DNA of 64,000 bases from Alphaproteobacteria bacterium (GTDB lineage Bacteria > Pseudomonadota > Alphaproteobacteria > CACIAM-22H2): positions 80,418 through 144,417 of the forward strand of contig WGNX01000004.1 in assembly GCA_016124335.1 (NCBI GenBank), given 5' to 3'. A program made the position numbers and the translations under genes. Of this stretch, positions 54,424 to 63,245 are shown piece after piece. Under the pieces are notes generated by a model. It searched no databases, had not been told where the DNA came from, and worked only from the letters and a program-made list of their open reading frames with translations. Within the stretch, counting starts at the first letter, position 1; each line of letters begins with the position of its first letter.

Positions 54424-55401
54424 TCAGTGGCCCGCGTCCGCGAGGCGCACGCGCGGATCCAATATCGAATAGAGAATGTCGACGACGAGATTGATGACGA
54501 TGAACATGACGACCGTAATAAGCAGATAGGCCACAATCACCGGCCGGTCGAGCCGATTGATGCTGTCGATGATCAGCTTGCCCATGCCGGGCCAAGCAAA
54601 AATGGTTTCGGTCACGACGGCAAACGCGATCACCTGCCCGATTTCGAGACCGATCACGGTCACGACCGGGATCATGATGTTCTTCAGCACGTGCACGAAT
54701 ACCACCCGCCGCTGGGTCAATCCCTTTGCGCGCGCGAACTTCACGTAGTCCATCGGCATGTTCTCGCGCATGCCCGCACGCGTGAGGCGAATGACCAGCG
54801 AGATGTTGAACAGCGCGAGATTGAAGGCCGGAAGCAGCAGATGCGCCAAACCGTCCAGCGTGAAGAGGCTCGAATGGATGCCCAGGAATTCGCCCAGTTG
54901 CCCTCGGCCCGTCGAAGGTAGCCATCCCAGCTGAACCGCAAAGACGAGGATCAGCATAAGGCCGACCCAGAAGGTCGGAAGGCTGAATCCGGCGATCGAC
55001 GTCGCCATGATCGCTTTCGCAATACGGCTTTGCGGTCGGTAACCTGCGTACATGCCCAACGGAATGCCGACAAGCACCGACAAGGTAACAGCGCAGGCCG
55101 CAAGCTCGAGCGTCGCCGGCAGGCGCTGAAGGATTAGCTCGATCGACGGAATATTGAAGACGAATGACCGGCCAAGATCGCCACGCATCGCGTTCAACAG
55201 GAAGAATCCGTACTGCGCCCAAATCGGCTGATCCAGACCAAGCGCCTGCATGGCCCGCTCGCGCTCGATCTGGTCGGCGTCCGCGGCAATGAATATCTCG
55301 ACCGGATCGCCGATCGCGTAGACCCCGAAGAAGACCAATAGCGACATGATCAGGAGCACGAACGCGCTCTGCATCAGTCGCCGGATAATGAAGACGGTCA
55401 T
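54424..55401 (-). CDS. dppB: Peptide ABC transporter permease (DppB/OppB)
   Basis: Inner-membrane permease. The 325-residue protein begins MTVFIIRRLMQSAFVLLIMSLLVFF, has the conserved ALGLDQPIWAQYGFFLLNAMRGDLGRSF motif and the permease loop YVKFARAKGLTQRRVVFVHVLKN. It is separated from the upstream binding-protein gene by about 54 bases that contain a strong hairpin. It is followed by dppC after one base. Confidence 0.93.
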   Translation of the reverse strand: MTVFIIRRLMQSAFVLLIMSLLVFFGVYAIGDPVEIFIAADADQIERERAMQALGLDQPIWAQYGFFLLNAMRGDLGRSFVFNIPSIELILQRLPATLELAACAVTLSVLVGIPLGMYAGYRPQSRIAKAIMATSIAGFSLPTFWVGLMLILVFAVQLGWLPSTGRGQLGEFLGIHSSLFTLDGLAHLLLPAFNLALFNISLVIRLTRAGMRENMPMDYVKFARAKGLTQRRVVFVHVLKNIMIPVVTVIGLEIGQVIAFAVVTETIFAWPGMGKLIIDSINRLDRPVIVAYLLITVVMFIVINLVVDILYSILDPRVRLADAGH

Positions 55402-55422
55402 CGAAACAAAACCAAGCCGTCA

Positions 55423-55447
55423 GGGGGCCCGCCGGCGGCAGGCCCCC
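55423..55447 (-). other. intercistronic GC-rich hairpin between the binding protein and dppB
   Basis: GGGGGCC (55423-55429) pairs with GGCCCCC (55441-55447) around an 11-base loop that is itself GC-rich. The stem begins nine bases after the stop codon of the binding-protein gene (minus strand), and TTGGTTTTGTTT follows about seven bases beyond. It resembles the partial terminators and mRNA-stabilising structures that raise binding-protein expression over permease expression in ABC operons. Confidence 0.55.
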
Positions 55448-55455
55448 CGCGGCGG

Positions 55456-57036
55456 TCAACGCGGCTTGATGAAGTGCGCGAGCGTATATTCGTCTGTCCG
55501 CGCCTTGTAAGTCAGGTTGGAGCGCATCGCCCAGAGATTGACCTGGTAGTAGAGCGGGATCAGGCCGTAGTCCCGAACGGCGATCTCGGACGCTTCGAAA
55601 AGCAGCTTTTCGCGTGCGCCCGTGTCGACTGTCTGAAGCGCCTTGCCGAGAATTTCGTCAACTTTGGGATTCGAATAGCGACCGCGGTTCGAAGCGCCGA
55701 AACCGAGTTCCCGGTTTGGCGTTGCCAGCAGCGAGCGAAGCGGAGACGACGTCTCGCCCGTATCCGACCCCCATCCGACGAGCATCACCGAGAACGCGTA
55801 GTTCGGGGCACCCGCCTGCGAAACGAAAGTGGCCCAAGGCATCGGCTGAACGGCCGTATCCACGCCCGCACGCGTGAACATCGGGCCGATCGCCTGGAGA
55901 ACCTTTCCATCCTCCGGATAGCGATCATTGGGGCCGTGAATGGTCAGCTTGAACCCTTTGGGGAACCCGGCCTCGCGCAGCAGGCGTTGGGCGGCATTCG
56001 TGTCGAACGTGTCCGGCTTCAGCTTCGGCGAAGCGCCGAAAAACCCGTCCGGGAGCAGACCGCCGGCCGGAATCGCTTGCCCGTCGAAGATCCGATCGGC
56101 AATCGCCTTGCGATTGATCGCCTTGGACAAGGCCTCGCGGACACGATGATCCTTGAGCGGATTCTTCGCAAGCGGCTGCCCGCTCGTCTTGTCGAAGGCA
56201 AACGGCGTCACGTCGCGGGCGTGATCGATATGAAGATAGATGAGCCGGTTGGACGTCACCGATTCAAGCCGAAGATTCGAATTTTGCTTCAGGCGCGGGA
56301 TGTCGGCCGTCGGCACCTGATCGATGACCTGCACGTCGCCGGAAAGCAACGCCGCCATGCGCGCCGAAGGATTGTTGACGATCCGCGTCGTCACCGTGGC
56401 CCACGGCGATTTCTCGCCCCAGTAATTCGGATTGCGCTCCATCACGACGCGGTCGCCGGGCACGAACTCCTTGAAACGGTACGGGCCCGTCCCGTTCATC
56501 GCCTTGCCCGCATTGAAGTCGGCCGTCGGCGCTTCGACGCTTTTGCGGCTGATGATATTGACGATCGCCATATCGAGTGGCAGGAGCGGACGCGGAGCCG
56601 GCGTCTTGAAAACCAGCGTGTGCGGGTCGACGACCGTGACTTCGATGCCCCGCACCATCGCCGTGAACGACGAGGGCGAATTCGGCACCCACGGAACGCG
56701 CTTGAAGCTCGCGATGACGTCTTCGGCATCGAAATCCGAACCGTCGTGGAACTTCACGCCCTTGCGGAGCTTGAATTCCCAGGTCGTGTCGTTGATCGCG
56801 CGCCAGGATTCGGCAAGGCCCGGAATCGGGCGCTGCTGGTTGTCGAAATGGACCAGGCGATCGAAGAAGTACTGGGCGATGTTATTGTTCGGTCCAAGAT
56901 TGTGATAGTGCGGGTCCATCGACGTGATGATCCCGCCAACCGCAACCGACAGGTTCTGCGCGCGCACCGCCGGTGCCGCGATCACGAGCGCGGACGCGAC
57001 GAGGAATGCGGCAACCTTGGGAATTCTCCGGCTCAT
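55456..57036 (-). CDS. Peptide ABC transporter substrate-binding protein (family 5), copy 1
   Basis: A 526-residue periplasmic binding protein of the SBP_bac_5 family that captures di- or oligopeptides or related compounds. A Sec-type signal peptide (MSRRIPKVAAFLVASALVIAAPAVRAQ, cleavage near 27) is followed by motifs such as TWEFKLRKGVKFHDGSDFDAEDV and ALSKAINRKAIADRIFDGQAIPAGGLLPDGFFG. GGAGG lies eight bases before ATG 57036. It shares long stretches with the neighbouring copy (57153-58760), so they are tandem paralogues. It precedes dppB. Confidence 0.92.
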   Translation of the reverse strand: MSRRIPKVAAFLVASALVIAAPAVRAQNLSVAVGGIITSMDPHYHNLGPNNNIAQYFFDRLVHFDNQQRPIPGLAESWRAINDTTWEFKLRKGVKFHDGSDFDAEDVIASFKRVPWVPNSPSSFTAMVRGIEVTVVDPHTLVFKTPAPRPLLPLDMAIVNIISRKSVEAPTADFNAGKAMNGTGPYRFKEFVPGDRVVMERNPNYWGEKSPWATVTTRIVNNPSARMAALLSGDVQVIDQVPTADIPRLKQNSNLRLESVTSNRLIYLHIDHARDVTPFAFDKTSGQPLAKNPLKDHRVREALSKAINRKAIADRIFDGQAIPAGGLLPDGFFGASPKLKPDTFDTNAAQRLLREAGFPKGFKLTIHGPNDRYPEDGKVLQAIGPMFTRAGVDTAVQPMPWATFVSQAGAPNYAFSVMLVGWGSDTGETSSPLRSLLATPNRELGFGASNRGRYSNPKVDEILGKALQTVDTGAREKLLFEASEIAVRDYGLIPLYYQVNLWAMRSNLTYKARTDEYTLAHFIKPR

Positions 57037-57152
57037 TTCATTGGCCTCCACTGCTCTTTACGGCTTGTGAGACGAACTTTACGACGGGTTTCCGGCCTTG
57101 TCCTATCGAATTCGTGCCCCCGCCGCCTGCATGCAATTCGGGCGTCCCGCGG

Positions 57153-58760
57153 TTATTTTGTGGGCCGCACGAAGAAGGCCAGAGTGTATTCGTCGGCGCG
57201 CGGCGCATATTGGATGCCGCGTCGATGGGCCCACAGATTGACCTGATAATAGAGGGGGATCAGCCCGACATCCCCCATCGCCGTCTCCGACGCCTCGGCC
57301 AGCAATTTTGCCCTGGCGACATCGTCAACAGTCGCAAGCGCCTTCGACAATTGCTCGTCCAACTGCGGGTTCGAATAGCGCCCCCTGTTCGAGGCACCCA
57401 TGCCGCTGTCTTTGTTGACGCTCGCGAGGAGCGAACGCAGCGGGGAGGATACTTCACCGGTCCCGGCCCCCCAACCGACGAGCATGAGGCTATAGGCATA
57501 GTTCGGAGCGCTCGCCTGAGTGACGAAATTCGCCCACGGAAGCGTCACGACACGGGTATCGATGCCCACGCGACTGAACATCGGGCCGATTGCCTGCAGG
57601 ACCTTTTCGTCTTCCGGGTAACGGTCATTCGGGCCGTGGATCGTCATCGCAAAGCCATTCGGATAGCCGGCTTCGGCGAGGAGCTTGCGCGCGATTTCCG
57701 GGTCGAACGTGTCGGGCTTCAGCTTTTCCGATGTGCCGAAAAAGCCGGTCGGCAAGAGACCGCCGGCGGGTATTGCCTCGCCATCGAAAATTCTCTGCGC
57801 GATCGCATCCCGGTTGATCGCACGCGACAGCGCCATTCGGACCTTCCGGTTCTTGAACGGGTTGTTCGGAAGGAGCGCACCTTGCTTGTCCGTCACGAAC
57901 GGGGACTGTTCCCTATTCTGGTCCAAGGCAAGGTAGATGAGCCTGTTCGACGTCGTTTTGGATATCGCGATCTGGGGATTGGACTTGATCCGCGGCACAT
58001 CGGCGGTCGAGACCTGATCGATGATCTGCACGTCCCCGGCGACAAGTGCTGCCGTACGCGCCGACGGGTTGGCGATCGTCTTGATCGTCACGCGCGACCA
58101 AGGGACGGCGCCGCCCCAATAGGCGTCGTTCCGTTGCAGGACCACACGGTCTCCCGGCACGAATTCGATGAGCTTGAACGGTCCCGTTCCAATCGCCGCG
58201 CGCCCCTGATTGAAATCGCCCGTGGCAGCTTCGCCGGCCTTTCTGGAAATGATATTCACCGTCGAAAGGTCGTTCGGAAGAAGCGGGTACGGCTTCGATG
58301 TCCTGAAACGGATCGTATGGCTGTCCACGACGATCGTTTCCGCGATCGCCCGCGTCGAAATCGCAAACGAGGACGGAGAATTCGGTACGCGAGGAACCCT
58401 TCTGATTGTCGCGACGACATCCTCGGCGTCAAACGGCGAGCCATCGTGGAACCGAACGTCCTTGCGAAGCTTGAATTCCCAAGTCGTGTCGTCGATCGCC
58501 TGCCATTCGGTCGCCAGACCGGGGATCAGACGCTGGTTTTCGTCCTGATGCACGAGCCGATCGAAAATGTTCGCGGCAACGCCGTTGTTCGGGGCGAGAT
58601 TGTGGAAATGGGGATCAATCGACGTTACCGCCCCGCCAAGCCCCATGACGAGTTCCTGCGCGGCACCCGCGCCCGGCAATGCAAGGAAAGCGGCGGCCGC
58701 CCACGCGGCATACGCGAGGCTTCGAGCCATCGATCTGAGGCGCCCGATTTTGCCGACCAT
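57153..58760 (-). CDS. Peptide ABC transporter substrate-binding protein (family 5), copy 2
   Basis: A 535-residue paralogue of the preceding binding protein. It has the same domain order, with TWEFKLRKDVRFHDGSPFDAEDVV, MALSRAINRDAIAQRIFDGEAIPAGGLLPTGFFG and ASNRGRYSNPQLDEQLSKAL. ATG 58760 gives MVGKIGRLRSMARSLAYAAWAAAAFLALPG, a plausible signal peptide; ATG 58730 is an alternative, and the start is the least certain in this operon. It lies 116 bases upstream of copy 1, with the same strand. Two copies suggest a broad or divided substrate range. Confidence 0.88.
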   Translation of the reverse strand: MVGKIGRLRSMARSLAYAAWAAAAFLALPGAGAAQELVMGLGGAVTSIDPHFHNLAPNNGVAANIFDRLVHQDENQRLIPGLATEWQAIDDTTWEFKLRKDVRFHDGSPFDAEDVVATIRRVPRVPNSPSSFAISTRAIAETIVVDSHTIRFRTSKPYPLLPNDLSTVNIISRKAGEAATGDFNQGRAAIGTGPFKLIEFVPGDRVVLQRNDAYWGGAVPWSRVTIKTIANPSARTAALVAGDVQIIDQVSTADVPRIKSNPQIAISKTTSNRLIYLALDQNREQSPFVTDKQGALLPNNPFKNRKVRMALSRAINRDAIAQRIFDGEAIPAGGLLPTGFFGTSEKLKPDTFDPEIARKLLAEAGYPNGFAMTIHGPNDRYPEDEKVLQAIGPMFSRVGIDTRVVTLPWANFVTQASAPNYAYSLMLVGWGAGTGEVSSPLRSLLASVNKDSGMGASNRGRYSNPQLDEQLSKALATVDDVARAKLLAEASETAMGDVGLIPLYYQVNLWAHRRGIQYAPRADEYTLAFFVRPTK

Positions 58761-58863
58761 TCTCCGCATCCAACCGGCGCACGGAGCGCGCCGGCCGACC
58801 TTCCCTGAACAAGTCGCGAAGGATACAGGATGACCGCCGCGAGGCAAGCCTCTGCAAAAAGGC

Positions 58864-60381
58864 CTATGGCCAGACCGCGTCGAGGTCCAACGGAAACACC
58901 GGCCGCGGTAGATTTCGAAATCCGATGCGATCGAGGACCGGAGCCGTCAATCCGGGCGTGTCGACCTCGACGACACGCCCGGGCGGAAAGTACTCGTCGA
59001 AGCCGGCCCGGAAATGCCCGCGCGACTTGACCACGACAGACGAAGCCTTCCCGATATCAAGCCCGTGCATTTCAAAGAATGCCGGATCGGCGCACTGTTT
59101 GCGGCTTGTCGATACGACGACTGTTAGCCCACCGATCTCCAGAGCCGCCGTCGGCCCCAGATCGAGACTGCGCCCGCCATAGACGCCGCGCCGCCCAACA
59201 ACTTGCCCATCGGTAAGTGCCGCGACACGCGCCTGAACCGAGAAGCGCCTTCCGAAAGCATCTTCATCGCGCCGATTGAACTCGGCAAAAAAAGTTTTCC
59301 CGCAACCTTGGGCGTGGGCCTGATCCGCGAGATCCCCGTCGACGAAATTTCCGTACATGACGCCGGTCACGCCGTTATCGATTAGCGCACGGAGAAATTC
59401 AGTCGTGTTCCCGCGACCGCCGCCGCCCGGATTATCGCCGGTATCGGCAAATATCGTCGGGTCCCGACGACCGTCGGCGCACGCCTGCGCCATCGCAATG
59501 GCCTCGCGGATCGGCGTGAGTTGGCGCAGAAATCGGCGGCGATCGCTCCAAATCGCGTGTGCGAGCACCCGGGCCTCTGCACGAGCGTGGTCGGGGCCGC
59601 GCCGCGAAGTCGCCACAACTGCCAACCCGTTCTTTGGCGTATCGCTGAAAACAAATCCCCCGACAACAGACAGGTTCATCAATCCGGCATCTCCGGCCAT
59701 GCGCGCCTCGGCGCCTGCCATTGCATCGGCATAGGGACCTTGACCAGTTAGAAGCGAAACGAAGGCCGGCGTCAGCGGCAACCGGACAAGCGAGGTCCAT
59801 GTCCGCCCGCCGGACAACAGTTCCACGATATGCCGCGCGCATTCGGCCCCCCGCTCCCGCTGATCGACATGCGGGTTGGTCCGGTACGAGACGAACGCGT
59901 CGACGTTTCCGATCATGCGCTCGGAGAGATTGGCGTGAAGATCGACCGATGCGACAAACGGCGCCGGGCCGATACATTCGCGGATCGCCGAGTAGAGCGT
60001 CCCGTCCGGATCGAGGTCCGCCGTCGCGGTCATCGCGCCGTGGTTGGAAAGATAGACGGCGTCGATTGGCCCGCCCCGCCGGAGTCCGTCAACGATCTGC
60101 GCGACGCACGCCTCGAAAAAGACCTGCTCGATCGGTCCACCGGGCTCGGCACCCGTGACCAGAACCGGTATCGGCTCGTAGGCAAAGCCGAGCCTGTCGA
60201 GTTCGGAAATGAACCCTGGAATCTCGAGCGGCATGGCAGGTGCCGCCTTTCGGGCCTCGACGAGAATTGCCGGCCCCTCGAGGAAACAGAGGCGCTTGAA
60301 ATCCGCAGCCGTCGATGGCGGTGCGAACGCATTGCTCTCCAGATGCATTCCCAGGATCGCGATCCGAGGCATTCCTGCCAT
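58864..60381 (-). CDS. MlrC-type (M81 family) metallopeptidase
   Basis: A 505-residue protein of the MlrC family (microcystinase C-like M81 metallopeptidase). It has RIAILGMHLESNAFAPP at the N-terminus, the AVYLSNHGAM and SVDLHANLSERM motifs (about residues 108-165), and GDNPGGGGRGNTTEFLRAL near residue 320. The histidines and aspartate of these motifs are likely metal ligands. The family includes enzymes acting on peptide-like or amide-like compounds and is often found next to peptide ABC transporters, as here. It is probably the first gene of the operon ending in ppk2. Activity on imported peptides is inference. It diverges from the ArgE-like gene. Confidence 0.85.
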   Translation of the reverse strand: MAGMPRIAILGMHLESNAFAPPSTAADFKRLCFLEGPAILVEARKAAPAMPLEIPGFISELDRLGFAYEPIPVLVTGAEPGGPIEQVFFEACVAQIVDGLRRGGPIDAVYLSNHGAMTATADLDPDGTLYSAIRECIGPAPFVASVDLHANLSERMIGNVDAFVSYRTNPHVDQRERGAECARHIVELLSGGRTWTSLVRLPLTPAFVSLLTGQGPYADAMAGAEARMAGDAGLMNLSVVGGFVFSDTPKNGLAVVATSRRGPDHARAEARVLAHAIWSDRRRFLRQLTPIREAIAMAQACADGRRDPTIFADTGDNPGGGGRGNTTEFLRALIDNGVTGVMYGNFVDGDLADQAHAQGCGKTFFAEFNRRDEDAFGRRFSVQARVAALTDGQVVGRRGVYGGRSLDLGPTAALEIGGLTVVVSTSRKQCADPAFFEMHGLDIGKASSVVVKSRGHFRAGFDEYFPPGRVVEVDTPGLTAPVLDRIGFRNLPRPVFPLDLDAVWP

Positions 60382-60470
60382 GCATTCCCCCTCTTCTGCG
60401 CCGCCACTGAGTTGGGCATACTCGACGCCCCGCCCGCAACTGCCCCGCGTCCGCCGAGGTCCTTCACCGA

Positions 60471-61643
60471 ATGCCCAATCGTCCTTCCGAAAATGCGCTC
60501 GAAATCATCAAGACGCTCGTTTCGTTCGACACCACGAGCCGCGACAGCAATCTCGCGCTGATCGACTGGGTCCGCAGCTATCTCGAAAAGCTTGGCATCG
60601 TCTCACATCTGGTTTTCGACTCGTCCGGGAAAAAGGCGAATCTCTGGGCGACGATCGGCCCGGCCGACAGACCGGGCCTGGTTCTTTCCGGGCATACGGA
60701 CGTCGTCCCGATCGACGGTCAGGAATGGCACGTCGAGGCCTTCGATCCGATCGAAAAGGACGGGAAGCTTTATGGGCGCGGGACGACGGACATGAAGAGT
60801 TTCGTCGGCGTCTGCCTGGCGCTCGCGCCCGAAATCTCGAAAATGAAACTCGCGGCCCCAATTCACTTCGCATTTTCCTATGACGAAGAAGTCGGCTGCC
60901 TTGGCGTCCGCGGCCTGCTTGCCGATCTTGCGGACCGGGGAATCAAGCCGATGGGGTGCGTTGTCGGCGAACCGACGAGCATGAAGGTCATCCGCGCACA
61001 CAAGGGCAAACTTTCACTTCGCGCGCATGTCCGCGGGTTTGAGTGTCACTCTTCGCTCGCGCCGCGCGGCGTGAACGCGGTCCAGTTTGCTGCCCGCGCG
61101 ATCGGCCGGCTCGTCGAGATGGGAGAAGGTTTCGCCGAAAATGGCCCTTATGATCACGAATTCGACATTCCCTATACGACCGTCCATGTCGGTATCGTCC
61201 ACGGCGGAACGGCACTCAATATCGTTCCAAAGGACTGCAGCTTCGATTTCGAGTTTAGGCATCTCCCGGTTCACGATCCACGAAAGCTGTTTGCGGAATT
61301 CGAGCACTATGTGCGCGCGAATCTTGAGCCCGCGATGAAGTCGGTCAATTCCGATACCGGGTTTACATTCGAGGAGCTTTCGAATTTCCCGGGATTGACG
61401 GGCGATGAGGATTCCGAGGTGACGCAGGCCGCAAAAGCCGCGTCCGGCGGAAACGCAACTGGGAAGGTCGCGTTCGGCACGGAAGCCGGACTCTTCGAAG
61501 CGAGTGGAATTCCGACCGTGATCTGCGGCCCCGGCGACATCGATCAGGCGCATAAGCCTGATGAATTTGTCGCGCTCGAGCAGATCGCGATGTGCGAACA
61601 GTTCGTTAAGCGGCTTGTCCGGCGGTTCGAGATTTCCAGATGA
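60471..61643 (+). CDS. argE: Acetylornithine deacetylase/ArgE-like M20 peptidase
   Basis: A 390-residue M20 family zinc hydrolase annotated as acetylornithine deacetylase by overall similarity. The metal motifs are SGHTDVVP (H75, D77), GRGTTDMKSF (D107), the Glu pair SYDEEVGCLG (E139, E140), GEPT (E167), and a His in QAHKPDEFVALEQ near the C-terminus. It is 89 bases from the divergent MlrC gene. ArgE normally deacetylates N-acetyl-L-ornithine in arginine synthesis. Because the neighbours are peptide transport and an aspartoacylase-like enzyme, an N-acyl amino acid hydrolase role is also possible. It overlaps the HAD gene by four bases. Confidence 0.85.
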   Translation: MPNRPSENALEIIKTLVSFDTTSRDSNLALIDWVRSYLEKLGIVSHLVFDSSGKKANLWATIGPADRPGLVLSGHTDVVPIDGQEWHVEAFDPIEKDGKLYGRGTTDMKSFVGVCLALAPEISKMKLAAPIHFAFSYDEEVGCLGVRGLLADLADRGIKPMGCVVGEPTSMKVIRAHKGKLSLRAHVRGFECHSSLAPRGVNAVQFAARAIGRLVEMGEGFAENGPYDHEFDIPYTTVHVGIVHGGTALNIVPKDCSFDFEFRHLPVHDPRKLFAEFEHYVRANLEPAMKSVNSDTGFTFEELSNFPGLTGDEDSEVTQAAKAASGGNATGKVAFGTEAGLFEASGIPTVICGPGDIDQAHKPDEFVALEQIAMCEQFVKRLVRRFEISR

Positions 61644-62245
61644 AGCCGAACACGGTCATCTTCGATCTTGGCGGCGTGCTCATCGATTGGAACCCGCGCT
61701 ACCTCTACCGCAAGATCCTCAAGGATGAAGCGGAGATCGACAGGTTCCTATCCGATGTCTGCACACACGACTGGAACGTCGCGCAGGACGCCGGACGGAC
61801 GATCGCGGAGGCCGTTGCCGAGGCAACGGCCCGGCATCCCGACAAGGCCGATCTGATCCATGCTTTCTACGAGAGGTTCGAGGAAATGCTCGGTGGGTCG
61901 ATCGCGGGAACCGTCGCGATACTCGAGGAGCTGCATTCGAAAGGTACGCCACTCTACGCGCTGACGAACTGGTCGGCAGAGACGTTCCCGATCGGTCGAC
62001 GCAGGTTCGATTTTCTGTCCCTCTTCCGGCACATCACGGTGTCGGGCGAGCTAAAGCTGGCTAAACCGGATCCGGCCATCTACCGGCACGCGCTGGCAGC
62101 GGCAAATCGGGCTGCGAAGGAGTGCGTTTTCATCGACGACAGCCCGAAGAACGTCGCCGCCGCAAGGGATATCGGGATTCATGCGCTGCACTTCACCAGC
62201 CCGGATGCACTTCGGGGCGCGCTTTCAGAATTGGGAATACTATAG
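61640..62245 (+). CDS. HAD-superfamily hydrolase (2-haloacid dehalogenase-like)
   Basis: A 201-residue HAD protein. Motif I is FDLGGVLIDWNPRYLYRKIL, motif II LYALTNWSAETF, the motif III Lys is in LKLAKPDPAIYRHAL, and motif IV is CVFIDDSPKNVAAARDIG. It resembles the YihX/2-haloacid dehalogenase group. The cap domain is short (C1 type). The substrate is unknown. It overlaps argE by four bases (ATGA), so it is coupled with it, and is followed by the aspartoacylase-like gene after 46 bases. Confidence 0.88.
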   Translation: MKPNTVIFDLGGVLIDWNPRYLYRKILKDEAEIDRFLSDVCTHDWNVAQDAGRTIAEAVAEATARHPDKADLIHAFYERFEEMLGGSIAGTVAILEELHSKGTPLYALTNWSAETFPIGRRRFDFLSLFRHITVSGELKLAKPDPAIYRHALAAANRAAKECVFIDDSPKNVAAARDIGIHALHFTSPDALRGALSELGIL

Positions 62246-62291
62246 AGTTCGAGAAGTACCATCCGGACGACAATCGGGAGGAGAGAGTTTC

Positions 62292-63245
62292 GTGAGCGAA
62301 GACAGTTATCCGGTCGAAATTTCTCCCCCCGACATCACCGCATACCGAACCGGAAATACCGGCATCGAATACGCGACCACGTTTGACTCGGGCATCTCTG
62401 GCCCGCACGTTCTTGTGACCGCAGTCGTCCACGGCAACGAACTGTGCGGAGCAATCACTCTCGACTGGCTCATGCGCGAAAATGTCCGGCCGGCACGCGG
62501 CAAACTGACGTTGATGTTCTGCAACGTTGCGGCTTACCTGTCGTTCGATCGCAAGAATCCCCAGGCATCGCGGTTCATCGACGAAGATTTCAACCGCGTC
62601 TGGTCGGAAGCGACTCTTGACGGCCAACGAAAGTCACGTGAATTGACCCGCGCGCGGACAGTCCGACCGATGATCGCCCAGGCCGATCTTCTGCTCGACA
62701 TTCATTCGATGCAGCATCCGACGTTGCCGCTCATGCTTTGCGGTCCGCTTGAAAAAGGCCGAAAATTTGCCCGCGATGTCGGTGTTCCCGCCACGATCGT
62801 AAGTGACGAGGGGCATGCGGCCGGCCGCCGCATGCGCGACTACGGCGAGTTCAGCGACCCGAAGAGTGCCAAGAACGCGCTTCTCGTCGAGTGCGGACAG
62901 CACTGGGAACAGAACTCGGTCTCGGTCGCCAAGGAAACGACGCTGCGATTCCTTGCATCGACGGGCACCGTGGCGCGCGATTGGATCGAGAGTCGCCTTC
63001 CTTCCGGCACGCCCAAGCCGCAGCGCACGATCGAAGTCACTCAAGCGATCACGATCACCAGCGATTCTTTCCGTTTTGTCGACGACTTCCGCGGGCTCGA
63101 AACCATCCCGCGGGCGGGCGATGAAATCGCGCGCGATGGCGACCTGATCGTTCGCGCGCCGTACGACAATTGCGTCCTGATCATGCCGTCCCGGCGGCTC
63201 GGAAAGGGCCAGACGGCCGTAAGGCTTGGCCGGTACGTTTCCTGA
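62292..63245 (+). CDS. Succinylglutamate desuccinylase/aspartoacylase family protein
   Basis: A 317-residue zinc hydrolase of the AstE/AspA family, which cleave N-acyl amino acids such as N-succinylglutamate or N-acetylaspartate. The zinc motif HGNELCGA is near residue 50, the third ligand His in DIHSMQHPTLPLML, and the probable catalytic Glu in VECGQHWEQNS near residue 210. Start GTG 62292 lies eight bases after an AGGAG site. Coupling with argE, the HAD gene and the AbrB gene suggests a linked catabolic set. The specific acyl group is unknown. Confidence 0.85.
   Translation: MSEDSYPVEISPPDITAYRTGNTGIEYATTFDSGISGPHVLVTAVVHGNELCGAITLDWLMRENVRPARGKLTLMFCNVAAYLSFDRKNPQASRFIDEDFNRVWSEATLDGQRKSRELTRARTVRPMIAQADLLLDIHSMQHPTLPLMLCGPLEKGRKFARDVGVPATIVSDEGHAAGRRMRDYGEFSDPKSAKNALLVECGQHWEQNSVSVAKETTLRFLASTGTVARDWIESRLPSGTPKPQRTIEVTQAITITSDSFRFVDDFRGLETIPRAGDEIARDGDLIVRAPYDNCVLIMPSRRLGKGQTAVRLGRYVS

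Noticed and set aside
57037..57152. Terminator between the two binding-protein genes
   Set aside because: No stem with a T-run could be found in the 116 bases.
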